The notes under the pieces are model-generated. The model made no database searches. It worked only from the letters and a program-made list of their open reading frames with translations, and had not been told where the DNA came from. Made by a program: the position numbers and the translations under genes. A DNA stretch of 43,547 bases from an uncultured Sphingomonadaceae bacterium (GTDB taxonomy: Bacteria > Pseudomonadota > Alphaproteobacteria > Sphingomonadales > Sphingomonadaceae): contig CAMLGC010000020.1 in the NCBI GenBank assembly GCA_946479505.1, forward strand, positions 1-43,547, written 5' to 3'. Positions 15,076 to 23,419 of this stretch are shown here, in pieces. Positions within the stretch are counted from its first letter, which is position 1. Each line of letters begins with the position of its first letter.

Positions 15076-16356
15076 ATGTCCTTCTACACATCATTGAGCG
15101 GCCTCAAGGCGTCGCAGACCCAGATGTCGACGATTTCGCACAATCTCGCCAACGTCTCGACCAACGGTTTCAAGCGCAGCGACACCGAGTTCGCCGACGT
15201 GATCGCGTCGAGCGTGTCGGCGGACCCGAACAAGATGGTCGGATCGGGCACGGTCGTGAAGACGATCCGCCAGCAGTTCAGCCAGGGCAACCTCGTCCAG
15301 TCCGAATCTTCGCTCGATCTCGCGATCACCGGCGACGGCTTCTTCGCGGTTCGGCCCAGCCTCGGCGGCGAGCAGATCAACTACACGCGCAACGGCAGCT
15401 TCCTCGTCGATGCCGATCGCTACGTGGTCGACGGGCAGGGCGCGCATGTGCAGATCTATCCCGTGGACGGCTCGGGCAACGTCATCGCGACCAGCGCGAG
15501 CGCGCTCACCAGCCTCCGGCTTCCCGCGTCGAGCGGCACGCCGACGCCGACGCAGAACGTCGCGCTTGCGCTCAATCTCGGCGCGACTGCCGACGTTCCG
15601 GCGACGGCGACCTTCGATCGCTTCGACGCATCCAGCTACAACAAGGCCGTCACGACGACCGTGTACGATTCGAACGGCGGTCCGATGACGATGACGACCT
15701 ATTATCGGCGCGACACCGCTCCGGTTCCGACCACGCCGCCGGCTGCGCCCGATCTCTCGAGCGACTGGTCGGTCTTTACCTTCGTCGGCGACCAGCAGAT
15801 GCAGGCCGCGGGCGGAGGCTCGGTCCAGCTCTCGTTCGATGCCGCCGGGCAGATGAGTGCGCCGGCGGCACCGGTGCAGTTCGGAGTGTTCACGCCGTCC
15901 GACGGCGCATCGAACCAGCAGATCACGCTCGATTTCACCGGGACCACCCAGCTCACCGCCGAATCGGGGATCGCGGTCCAGACGCAGGACGGCGTCTCGG
16001 TCGGCGAGCTCCAGGGGGTCACGATCGACGAGGAGGGCTACGTCCAGGCGAGCTTCTCCAACGGCGACAACCAGGTCATCGGCAAGATCGCGCTCGCGAA
16101 CTTCTCGAACCCGTCGGGGCTGCGCCAGCTCGGCAACTCGACCTGGGCCTCGAGTGGCCTTTCGGGCGAGCCCGGTTATGGCGAGGCCAATTCGGACGGT
16201 CTGGGCGCGCTGATGTCGGGTGCGGTCGAGAGCTCGAATGTCGACATCACCGAGGAGCTCGTCAGCCTGATCGCGGCGCAGCGCAACTTCCAGGCGAACG
16301 CCAAGGCGCTCGATACGTCGAGCCAGATTTCCGAAACGATCTTCAACATCCGCTGA
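15076..16356 (+). CDS. flgE: Flagellar hook protein FlgE
   Basis: A 426-residue hook subunit. It opens MSFYTSLSGLKASQTQMSTI with SHNLANVSTNGFKRSDTEF, the flagellar rod/hook N-terminal motif, and closes EELVSLIAAQRNFQANAKAL with the matching C-terminal helix. The middle carries the FlgE D1/D2 repeats (DLAITGDGFFAVRPSLGG; YTRNGSFLVDADRYVVDGQG). AAGGAG precedes the ATG at good spacing. It lies mid-operon between flgD and flgF. Length is ordinary for FlgE. Confidence 0.95.
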   Translation: MSFYTSLSGLKASQTQMSTISHNLANVSTNGFKRSDTEFADVIASSVSADPNKMVGSGTVVKTIRQQFSQGNLVQSESSLDLAITGDGFFAVRPSLGGEQINYTRNGSFLVDADRYVVDGQGAHVQIYPVDGSGNVIATSASALTSLRLPASSGTPTPTQNVALALNLGATADVPATATFDRFDASSYNKAVTTTVYDSNGGPMTMTTYYRRDTAPVPTTPPAAPDLSSDWSVFTFVGDQQMQAAGGGSVQLSFDAAGQMSAPAAPVQFGVFTPSDGASNQQITLDFTGTTQLTAESGIAVQTQDGVSVGELQGVTIDEEGYVQASFSNGDNQVIGKIALANFSNPSGLRQLGNSTWASSGLSGEPGYGEANSDGLGALMSGAVESSNVDITEELVSLIAAQRNFQANAKALDTSSQISETIFNIR

Positions 16357-16385
16357 TCGATCGCGAGGGCAACGGGGCAGGATAG

Positions 16386-17132
16386 ATGGACAAGCTGGTT
16401 TACACCGCGGCGTCGGGCCTGCGCAGCCACATGGCGGCGCAGGCGGCGATCGCGAACAACATGGCGAACGTCTCGACGATCGGCTTCAAGGCCGACCGCG
16501 TGGTGTTCGACCAGCTCGCCGTCACCGGCCCCGGTTTCGACACCCGCCTCCCCACGTCCGAGGAAGTGATCGACGCCGATCGCGATGCAGGGCCGATCCG
16601 GCCCACCGGGCGCCCGCTCGATATCGCGATGGGCGGCGACGCCTGGCTTGCCGTGCAGGCGACCGACGGCAGCGAAGCCTATACCCGGCGCGGCGATCTT
16701 TCGATCGCGGCCTCGGGCGTCTTGGAAACCGGCGACGGTTTCCCGGTGATGGGCTCGGGGGGGCCCATCACCGTGCCGCCCGCCGACAAGGTCCAGATCG
16801 CCGCCGACGGCACGGTCTCGATCCTGCCGCTGGGCGCCGAGCCCGGCGCGGCGATGCAGCCGATCGGCAAGCTCAAGCTGGTGAGCCCGCAAGGCTCCGA
16901 CACGCTCAAGGGGCTCGACAATCTGCTCCATGTCACCGGCGGCGGGGCGCTGCCCGAGAATCTGGACGCCAAGGTCCAGGTCGGCGCACTCGAAGGCTCG
17001 AACGTCGACATGACGCAGGCGCTGGTCGACATGATCGAGAACCAGCGCAGCTACGAGGTGCAGGCCAACCTTCTGAAAGAGGCCAAGAAGATGGACGAGA
17101 GCGGCGCATCCCTGATGCGCATGCCCAGTTGA
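16386..17132 (+). CDS. flgF: Flagellar proximal rod protein FlgF
   Basis: A 248-residue rod protein with the N-terminal motif AAIANNMANVSTIGFKADRV and the C-terminal motif LVDMIENQRSYEVQANLLKE. The middle RPLDIAMGGDAWLAVQATDG and EAYTRRGDLSIAASGVLETG are the usual flagellar hook-basal-body repeat. It is shorter than FlgE and precedes flgG, the standard order, which separates it from the similar FlgG. Confidence 0.93.
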   Translation: MDKLVYTAASGLRSHMAAQAAIANNMANVSTIGFKADRVVFDQLAVTGPGFDTRLPTSEEVIDADRDAGPIRPTGRPLDIAMGGDAWLAVQATDGSEAYTRRGDLSIAASGVLETGDGFPVMGSGGPITVPPADKVQIAADGTVSILPLGAEPGAAMQPIGKLKLVSPQGSDTLKGLDNLLHVTGGGALPENLDAKVQVGALEGSNVDMTQALVDMIENQRSYEVQANLLKEAKKMDESGASLMRMPS

Positions 17133-17143
17133 GGAATTAGGAT

Positions 17144-17932
17144 ATGAGCAGCGCAGCCATGCACATCGCGCGGACCGGGCTCGACGCCCAGGACACGCGC
17201 ATGCGGGTGATCTCGAACAACCTCGCCAACGTCAACACGACCGGCTTCAAAAAGGCGCGCGCGGCCTTCTCGACGCTCGCCTACCAGACGATCACCGCGC
17301 CCGGCTCTGCGAGCACGTCCGAGAGCAAGTACGCGACCGGGCTCAATCTCGGCACCGGCGTCAAGATCCAGGGCACCGCCCGGATCGACACCCAGGGCGA
17401 CATGCAGACGACCGGCCACAGCCTCGACCTTGCGCTCGACGGCGACGGCTATTTCCAGGTGCAAATGCCGGGCGGACGGCTCGGCTACACGCGCGCCGGC
17501 AATTTCTCGCGCTCGGCCGAGGGGCTGCTGATTACCTCCGAAGGCTATCAGGTGATGCCCGGGATCACGATTCCCGAGGGCACCACCTCGATCACGATCG
17601 GCACCGACGGCACCGTCTCGGCGACGATCCCAGGTCAGACCGAGCCGAGCGAGCTCGGCCAGATCCAGGTCGCGAGCTTCCCCAATACCGGTGGGCTACA
17701 GGAGATCGGCGACAATTATCTCGTCGAGACCGCCGCCTCGGGCCCGGTCAGCCTGGGCGTCGCCGGCGCGGAAGGGCGCGGCAACATCCGCCAGGGAATG
17801 CTCGAGGGATCGAACGTCAACGTCGTCGAGGAGCTCGTCGACATGATCGAGACGCAGCGCGCCTACGAGGTCAATTCGAAGATGATCTCGGCGACCGACG
17901 ACATGCTCAAATATGTGAACCAGAACATCTGA
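17144..17932 (+). CDS. flgG: Flagellar distal rod protein FlgG
   Basis: A 262-residue distal rod subunit, the FlgG standard length. The N-terminus contains MRVISNNLANVNTTGFKKAR; the middle has GHSLDLALDGDGYFQVQMPG and the end VEELVDMIETQRAYEVNSKM with ISATDDMLKYVNQNI, which is diagnostic of FlgG. It follows flgF by 11 bp and its stop overlaps the flgH start (TGATG). Confidence 0.95.
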   Translation: MSSAAMHIARTGLDAQDTRMRVISNNLANVNTTGFKKARAAFSTLAYQTITAPGSASTSESKYATGLNLGTGVKIQGTARIDTQGDMQTTGHSLDLALDGDGYFQVQMPGGRLGYTRAGNFSRSAEGLLITSEGYQVMPGITIPEGTTSITIGTDGTVSATIPGQTEPSELGQIQVASFPNTGGLQEIGDNYLVETAASGPVSLGVAGAEGRGNIRQGMLEGSNVNVVEELVDMIETQRAYEVNSKMISATDDMLKYVNQNI

Positions 17933-18606
17933 TGCCCATCATCCGCACCCTCGCCATCGGCACAGCCGCCTTCGCGCTGCTCGGCTCGGTCGCTGCGCCC
18001 GCGCGCGCCGACGACAAGCATCAGGAGGATTACAGCCTCACGGTGCCGCCGCCGCCGCCGCCGCCGTCCGCCGACGGCGCGATCTTCCAGGCCGATTACG
18101 GCTATGCGCCGCTCTACGAAGGCTGGAAGGCGCACCGCGTCGGCGATCCGCTGACGATCGTGCTCGTCGAGCGCACCGTCGCGTCCAAGTCGGCGACCTC
18201 GAACCTCGATTCGGACGGCTCATTCGGCCTGATCCCGCCCACGACCGGCGCGCTTTCGCTGTTCGGCCAGTCGGATGCGACCTTCGGGGGCAATCGCGGC
18301 TTCCAGGGCAAGGGCACGGCGGGGCAGGAAAACGTGCTCTCGGGCGAGATCACGGTCACCGTTGCCCAGGTCTATCCCAACGGCACGATGCTGGTGCAGG
18401 GCCGCAAGCGCGTGACCCTCAATCGCGGCGACGAATATATCGAGATCAAGGGCATCGTCCGTATCGCCGATATCGACGCGAACAACCGCGTCGCCTCGAC
18501 CCGCGTCGCCGATGCCCGCATCGCCTATACCGGCAAGGGCGACGTCGCCCGCGCCAGCCGCCAGGGCTGGCTCAGCCGCTTCTTCCAGATCATCAGCCCC
18601 TTCTGA
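17932..18606 (+). CDS. flgH: Flagellar L-ring protein FlgH (no lipobox)
   Basis: A 224-residue outer-membrane L-ring subunit. The FlgH signature segments are present: HRVGDPLTIVLVERTVASKS, GEITVTVAQVYPNGTMLVQG and KRVTLNRGDEYIEIKGIVR, with the end ARASRQGWLSRFFQIISPF. FlgH is normally a lipoprotein, but the signal peptide here (MPIIRTLAIGTAAFALLGSV then AAPARADD) has no lipobox and the protein contains no cysteine, so signal peptidase I cleavage after ARA is predicted. A seven-proline run follows the signal peptide. The gene overlaps flgG and is followed by flgI. Confidence 0.92.
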   Translation: MPIIRTLAIGTAAFALLGSVAAPARADDKHQEDYSLTVPPPPPPPSADGAIFQADYGYAPLYEGWKAHRVGDPLTIVLVERTVASKSATSNLDSDGSFGLIPPTTGALSLFGQSDATFGGNRGFQGKGTAGQENVLSGEITVTVAQVYPNGTMLVQGRKRVTLNRGDEYIEIKGIVRIADIDANNRVASTRVADARIAYTGKGDVARASRQGWLSRFFQIISPF

Positions 18607-18621
18607 CGGAGCGCTAGGCAC

Positions 18622-19716
18622 ATGGCCCGCTTTCTTTTCGCCCTGCTTGCAGCGCTCCTCGTCGCCCAGCCCGCTTATGCGGACCGGATCAAGGATCTGG
18701 GCGCGTTTCAGGGCATTCGCACCAACCAGCTCACCGGCTACGGCGTCGTCGTCGGGCTGCCGGGCACAGGCGACGACAATCTGGAATACACGATCCAGTC
18801 GATGAAGTCGGTCACCTCGCGCTTCGGCCTCCAACTCCCGCCGGGCGCCAATCCGGGGCTCAAGAATGCGGCGGTGGTGATGGTGACGGCGGAGCTTCCG
18901 GCTTTCGCCAAGCCGGGGCAGAAGCTCGACATCACCGTCTCGTCGATGGGCAAGGCCAAATCGCTGCGCGGCGGCGCTCTGATCCTGACGCCGCTCTACG
19001 GCGCCGATGGGCAGATCTACGCGATGGCGCAGGGCAGCCTCGCGGTCGGCGGGCTCGGCGCCGAGGGTGCCGACGGCTCGAAGATCGTCGTCAACGTGCC
19101 CTCCAGCGGCCGCATTCCGGAAGGCGCGACCGTCGAGCGGGCGGTCAGCACCGGTTTCGCCACCGCCCCCCGGCTCACCTTCAATCTCGCGCGGGCGGAC
19201 TTCACCACCGCGCAGCGCGTCGAAGACGCGATCAACGCTCGGCTCGGCCCCGGCCGCGCAGAGGCCGTCGACGCGGTGTCGATCGCGGTCACGGCGCCGC
19301 AGGGCGCCGACGTGCGCGCGATGCTGATGAGCGAGATCGAGAATCTCGACGTGGTCTCGGCCGAGCCGCCCGCGCGCGTGATCGTCAACGCACGCACCGG
19401 CACCGTCGTCATCAATTCGGCGGTGCGCGTCGGCCCCGCCGCGGTCAGCCACGGCAAGCTCACCGTGCGGATCGACGAATCGCAGCGCGTCAGCCAGCCG
19501 TTGCCGTTCAGCAAGGGCCAGACCGCACTCGAGCAGAACAGCGCCGTCGCGATCGACGAGGAGAACAAACCGATGTTCCTGCTCGATCCCGGACCGCAGC
19601 TCGCCGACATCGTCAAGGCGGTCAACGCGATCGGCGCCTCCCCGGCGGACCTCGTCGCGATCCTGGAAGCCCTGAAGGAAGCCGGTGCGCTCAAAGCCGA
19701 CTTGATCGTGCTGTGA
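18622..19716 (+). CDS. flgI: Flagellar P-ring protein FlgI
   Basis: A 364-residue periplasmic P-ring subunit with a Sec signal peptide (MARFLFALLAALLVAQPAYA) followed by the family opening DRIKDLGAFQGIRTNQLTGY and GVVVGLPGTGDD. LRGGALILTPLYGADGQIYA and the C-terminal LADIVKAVNAIGASPADLVA then ILEALKEAGALKADLIVL are characteristic. Length is normal. The stop overlaps the flgJ start. Its assembly chaperone FlgA is at 11591-12115. Confidence 0.95.
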   Translation: MARFLFALLAALLVAQPAYADRIKDLGAFQGIRTNQLTGYGVVVGLPGTGDDNLEYTIQSMKSVTSRFGLQLPPGANPGLKNAAVVMVTAELPAFAKPGQKLDITVSSMGKAKSLRGGALILTPLYGADGQIYAMAQGSLAVGGLGAEGADGSKIVVNVPSSGRIPEGATVERAVSTGFATAPRLTFNLARADFTTAQRVEDAINARLGPGRAEAVDAVSIAVTAPQGADVRAMLMSEIENLDVVSAEPPARVIVNARTGTVVINSAVRVGPAAVSHGKLTVRIDESQRVSQPLPFSKGQTALEQNSAVAIDEENKPMFLLDPGPQLADIVKAVNAIGASPADLVAILEALKEAGALKADLIVL

Positions 19717-20066
19717 TGGCAGAGAACGCCGCCTTCCAGATTGCGGGGCTCACCCCGACCGTCTCGACCGACACGCGCCGGGTGGCGACGCGCGACAATC
19801 TCGAGGCGGCGGGCGACAAGTTCGAGGCGATCTTCACCGGCATGATGCTCAAGTCGATGCGCCAGGCCAAGCTCGCCGACGATCTGTTCGATTCGAAGGC
19901 GCTCGACACCTTCCGCGACATGCAGGACCGGACCATCGCCCAGACGATGGCCGCGAACGCGCCGATCGGAATCGGCAAGGCGATGGTCGACTTCCTGGCG
20001 AAGGCCGACGCCGCGCTTCAGGCCGAGTCCGCCAAAAGCCCCTCCAACGCGAGTGACGGCACATGA
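19716..20066 (+). CDS. flgJ: Rod-binding protein FlgJ (single-domain form)
   Basis: A 116-residue protein that matches only the N-terminal rod-binding domain of enterobacterial FlgJ: GDKFEAIFTGMMLKSMRQAK, then LADDLFDSKALDTFRDMQDR and AQTMAANAPIGIGKAMVDFL. The C-terminal muramidase domain is absent, as usual in alphaproteobacteria. The separate transglycosylase at 9895-10764 probably supplies wall cutting. The start overlaps the flgI stop and the end overlaps flgK by four bases. Confidence 0.9.
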   Translation: MAENAAFQIAGLTPTVSTDTRRVATRDNLEAAGDKFEAIFTGMMLKSMRQAKLADDLFDSKALDTFRDMQDRTIAQTMAANAPIGIGKAMVDFLAKADAALQAESAKSPSNASDGT

Positions 20067-21412
20067 CCGACCTTCTCGGGATCGGCGCCTCGGGCGTGCG
20101 CGCGTATCAGACCGCGCTCAGCACGACGTCGGAGAACATCGCCAATGCCGGTGTCGACGGCTATGTCCGCCGCACCACCGACATGAAGGAGGTCGGCGCT
20201 GCGTCGACGAGCCTCAACGGCACCGCGCCGATCGTCGGATCGGGCGTGGTCGTCTCGGGCATCGCGCGCGAAAGCGACGAGCTGAGGCAGAACGCGGTGC
20301 GCAGCGCGGGTGCCGATCTCGCGCGCAGCGAAACCACGGTTACCTGGCTCCAACAGATCGAGCAGGCGCTGACCCGCAATGGTCTCTCGTCCGCGCTCAC
20401 CGGTTTTTTCAACACCGGCAAAGCGATCGCTGCCGATCCGAGCGCGAGCGCGCCCCGCGTCGCGATGCTCGATGCGGCCTCCGGACTGGTCGATTCCTTC
20501 ACCGGCACCGCGAGCCAGCTTGCGCAGCTTGCAAGCGACCTCGACTCGACGGCCGACAACGCGATCACCACGCTCAACGACCTCGGCTTCGGGCTTGCAC
20601 GCGTCAATGACGGGCTCAGCCGCGCGATGCCGGGCTCGACGGGCGCGGCGCAACTGCTCGACCAGCGCGATCAGATCCTCGAGCAGATGAGCGCGCTCAC
20701 CGACATCTCGGTCGCGCTCGACGGGGCCGGCCGCGCGACCGTGCGGCTCGGCAACGCCAGCGGTCCCGTCTTCGTCGCTCCCGGCGTCGCGCCCGGCACG
20801 GTCACCTACAGCCGCAACGCCGGGGGCGCCGTCGCCTACGGCCTGCGCCGCAACGGAGCCTCGCAGGCGGTATCACCCTCCGGCGGGGCGCTGGCGGGCA
20901 TCGTCGATTCGGCGCAGCGCCTCGCCACCGCGACCCAGCAGGTCGATCAGCTCGCGACGTCGTTCGTCGCCAGCGTCAACGCCGTGCAGGCACAGGGCGA
21001 GGATCTCGACGGCAATGCGGGCGCGGCGCTCTTCGCGATCGGCACGGACGCGGCGAGCATGGCGATGGCCCTCACCGATCGGCGCGGCATCGCCGCCGCG
21101 ACGCCCGGCGCGGGTCCGCGCGACAATTCCAACCTCGCGGCACTCGATGATGTGCGGGTCTCGGGCGGCGCCGAGGAGGCGGTGACGAGCCTCGTTGCAG
21201 AGAACGGCGCGGCGCTCAGCTCGCGCAAGACGGTCGTCGCAGCGCAGAACTCGATCCATGAAGGCGCCGTCGCCGCGCGCGACCGCATGTCGGGCATCAA
21301 TCTCGACGCCGAGGCGGTCGATCTGATGCGCTACCAGCAGGCCTATCAGGCCTCGAGCCGCGTCATCCAGGTCGCGCGCGAGATTTTCCAGTCGATCCTC
21401 AACGTGAGCTAA
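20063..21412 (+). CDS. flgK: Hook-filament junction protein FlgK (HAP1)
   Basis: A 449-residue junction protein. It begins MTDLLGIGASGVRAYQTALS with TTSENIANAGVDGYVRRT, the rod/hook-like N-terminal motif. SAGADLARSETTVTWLQQIE and the long Ala/Asp-rich helical segments resemble FlgK. The C-terminus INLDAEAVDLMRYQQAYQAS with SRVIQVAREIFQSILNVS is the diagnostic FlgK end. ATGA overlap with flgJ. It is the probable client of the FlgN-like chaperone. Confidence 0.93.
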   Translation: MTDLLGIGASGVRAYQTALSTTSENIANAGVDGYVRRTTDMKEVGAASTSLNGTAPIVGSGVVVSGIARESDELRQNAVRSAGADLARSETTVTWLQQIEQALTRNGLSSALTGFFNTGKAIAADPSASAPRVAMLDAASGLVDSFTGTASQLAQLASDLDSTADNAITTLNDLGFGLARVNDGLSRAMPGSTGAAQLLDQRDQILEQMSALTDISVALDGAGRATVRLGNASGPVFVAPGVAPGTVTYSRNAGGAVAYGLRRNGASQAVSPSGGALAGIVDSAQRLATATQQVDQLATSFVASVNAVQAQGEDLDGNAGAALFAIGTDAASMAMALTDRRGIAAATPGAGPRDNSNLAALDDVRVSGGAEEAVTSLVAENGAALSSRKTVVAAQNSIHEGAVAARDRMSGINLDAEAVDLMRYQQAYQASSRVIQVAREIFQSILNVS

Positions 21413-21416
21413 GCCC

Positions 21417-22328
21417 ATGCAGATCAGCACGAGCCTGTTCTACGACCGCGCGACCTCGCAGATGGCCACGCTCACCGCGCGTGCCGATCAGCTCCAGGTG
21501 CAGATCGCGACGACGAAGAAGTACGACGCGCCGTCGGACGACATCATCGCCTATCAGCGGCTCCAGGGCATCGCGCGGCTCAACGCCGATGCCGACGCCT
21601 ATTCGCCCAACGTCACGCTCGCGCACACCTTGCTTCAGCAATCGGATTCGGCCCTCACGAGCGTGCAGGAAGCGGTCCAGCGCGCGCAGGAGCTCGCCGT
21701 TCAGGCGAACAGCGACACCTTTTCCGATTCGGATCGCGCCGGCATCGCCGTCCAGCTCCGCGCGATCGTCGACGATCTCGTCAACCTCGCCAACGGTTCG
21801 GGCGTGCGCGGCCAGCCGCTGTTCGGCGGCGCCTCGGAAGCCGGAGGCGTGACGCGCGCGGCCGACGGCAGCGTGAGCTTCGTCGGCACCGGCGATCCCG
21901 CCGCCATCCCCGTGTCGGACACGGTCAACATCCAGCCGACCGACAGCGCCGAGCGCGTGTTCGGGGGCATCGAGACGCCGACCGGCACCAAGGACATCTT
22001 CGCGATCATCTCCGCGCTCGCCGACGCGCTCGCCACCGGCGGCGACGTTCAGGGCGCGACCGCCGTCGCGCTCGACGATTTCGAAGCGTCGGTCGACCAT
22101 CTCTCCGGAGTGCGTGCGTCCGTCGGCGCACGCGCGGCGCGGCTCGACCTCGAGCGAAGCCGCCAGACCGAGGCCGCGACGAACCGCGAGATCGATCGTT
22201 CCGCGATCGAGGACACCGATATCACCGAGGCGATCACCGAGCTCCAGAAGACGATGACGATCCTGCAGGCGACGCAGGCGAGCTTCACCCAGCTCAGCCA
22301 GCTCTCGCTGTTCAACTACATCAAGTGA
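21417..22328 (+). CDS. flgL: Hook-filament junction protein FlgL (HAP3)
   Basis: A 303-residue flagellin-like junction protein. The N-terminus MQISTSLFYDRATSQMATLT with TTKKYDAPSDDIIAYQRLQG corresponds to the flagellin/FlgL D0-D1 region (family pattern near-identical around 'APSDDP'). The C-terminus ITELQKTMTILQATQASFTQ then LSQLSLFNYIK is the flagellin-type C-terminal coiled coil. It follows flgK after four bases and closes the flgB-flgL run; motA follows after 106 bp. Confidence 0.92.
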   Translation: MQISTSLFYDRATSQMATLTARADQLQVQIATTKKYDAPSDDIIAYQRLQGIARLNADADAYSPNVTLAHTLLQQSDSALTSVQEAVQRAQELAVQANSDTFSDSDRAGIAVQLRAIVDDLVNLANGSGVRGQPLFGGASEAGGVTRAADGSVSFVGTGDPAAIPVSDTVNIQPTDSAERVFGGIETPTGTKDIFAIISALADALATGGDVQGATAVALDDFEASVDHLSGVRASVGARAARLDLERSRQTEAATNREIDRSAIEDTDITEAITELQKTMTILQATQASFTQLSQLSLFNYIK

Positions 22329-22434
22329 TTGCCGCGCCGGTAACCAAATAGCGACGAAATGGGGTCAAACCTCGGGCGTCGCGGTCGTTACCTGATGTGA
22401 ACGTGCGCGTGAGCCAAGGGGGAAGAACCGGCAC

Positions 22435-23298
22435 ATGTTTCCTGCAATCGGTCTCGTCGTCCTTCTCGTCATGGTGTTCGGCGGCTTCGTCTTTACGGGC
22501 GGCGCGCTCGGCCCCGTCATGGAGGCCATTCCGCACGAGCTCATCATCATCGGCGGCGCCGCGGCCGGCGCGCTCATCATCGGCAATTCGGGCAAGGAGC
22601 TGAAGGCGCTGGCCGGCGGCATCGGCAAGGTGGTGAAGGGCCCGAAATACAAGAAGCAGGATTATCTCGACACGATCTTCCTCGTCTCCAAGCTGATGAA
22701 GATGCTGCGGATGGAAGGGCCGATCGCGCTCGAGCCGCATGTCGAGGAGCCGAAATCCTCGGCCATCTTCGCCGAATATCCGCGCCTGCTCGCCGATCAT
22801 ACGCTCGTCAATCTCATCGCCGACACGCTGCGCCTCGTCGTCGTGTCGTCGGGCACGCTCGATGTGCATGCGGTCGAGGAGGTGATGGACAACGCGATCA
22901 AGACGCACCATCACGAGGTCCAGGGTCCGCAATCGACGCTACAGGGGCTCGCGGACGCACTGCCAGCGCTCGGCATCGTCGCCGCGGTGCTCGGCGTGGT
23001 GAAGACGATGGGCTCGATCGACAAGCCGCCCGCGATTCTGGGCGCGATGATCGGCTCGGCGCTGGTCGGCACCTTCCTCGGCGTGCTGCTCGCTTATGGC
23101 CTGGTCGGGCCGCTCGCGACCCGGCTTCAGCAGGTGATCGACGCCGACGCGGCGATCTACCACACGATCAAGCAGATCATCGTCGCGTCGCTCCACGGCC
23201 ACCCGCAGCCGCTGGTGATCGAGGCCGCGCGCTCGGGAATCGCGCATTCGAACCAGCCCGGCTTCGCCGAGGTGTTCGACGGGCTTCGGGGGCGTTGA
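22435..23298 (+). CDS. motA: Flagellar motor stator protein MotA
   Basis: A 287-residue, four-helix inner-membrane stator subunit. The helices are IGLVVLLVMVFGGFVFTGGA, LIIIGGAAAGALIIG, ALGIVAAVLGVVKTMGSIDK and LGAMIGSALVGTFLGVLLAY. The cytoplasmic loop with the FliG-contacting charged region (KPKYKKQ-like GPKYKKQDYLDTIFLVSKLM) is present, and the length is standard. AAGGGGGAAG lies upstream of the ATG. With MotB it forms the proton-driven stator. I found no convincing sigma-54 or sigma-28 promoter in the 106 bp ahead of it, so it may be read through from flgB-flgL or use a weak promoter. Confidence 0.95.
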   Translation: MFPAIGLVVLLVMVFGGFVFTGGALGPVMEAIPHELIIIGGAAAGALIIGNSGKELKALAGGIGKVVKGPKYKKQDYLDTIFLVSKLMKMLRMEGPIALEPHVEEPKSSAIFAEYPRLLADHTLVNLIADTLRLVVVSSGTLDVHAVEEVMDNAIKTHHHEVQGPQSTLQGLADALPALGIVAAVLGVVKTMGSIDKPPAILGAMIGSALVGTFLGVLLAYGLVGPLATRLQQVIDADAAIYHTIKQIIVASLHGHPQPLVIEAARSGIAHSNQPGFAEVFDGLRGR

Positions 23299-23316
23299 TG
23301 CGACGGCTGCGCGGTA

Positions 23317-23399
23317 GCGGCACCAGCCCGCTCCCCCACCCGACCACCCAGCCAGGCTACTCTCGTGGGTGGTCGGGTGGGGGAGCGGGCTGGTGCCGC
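23317..23399. repeat. 34-bp perfect inverted repeat (hairpin) between motA and motB
   Basis: Bases 23317-23350 are exactly reverse-complementary to 23366-23399, with a 15-base loop. The arm begins GCGGCACCAGCCCGCTCCCC. It fills nearly the whole motA-motB gap and ends 20 nt before the motB ATG. A second small hairpin, GTCCC-GCA-GGGAC at 23401-23413, covers the motB ribosome-binding region. There is no T-tract, so it is not a classical terminator; it resembles dispersed sphingomonad inverted repeats. Confidence 0.9.
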
Positions 23400-23419
23400 C
23401 GTCCCGCAGGGACCCAATA

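Noticed and set aside
22339..22352. GG-N10-GC spacing upstream of motA as a sigma-54 promoter
   Set aside because: Only the invariant pairs match; the surrounding bases (GGTAACCAAATAGC) differ from TGGCACG-N4-TTGC at several positions.
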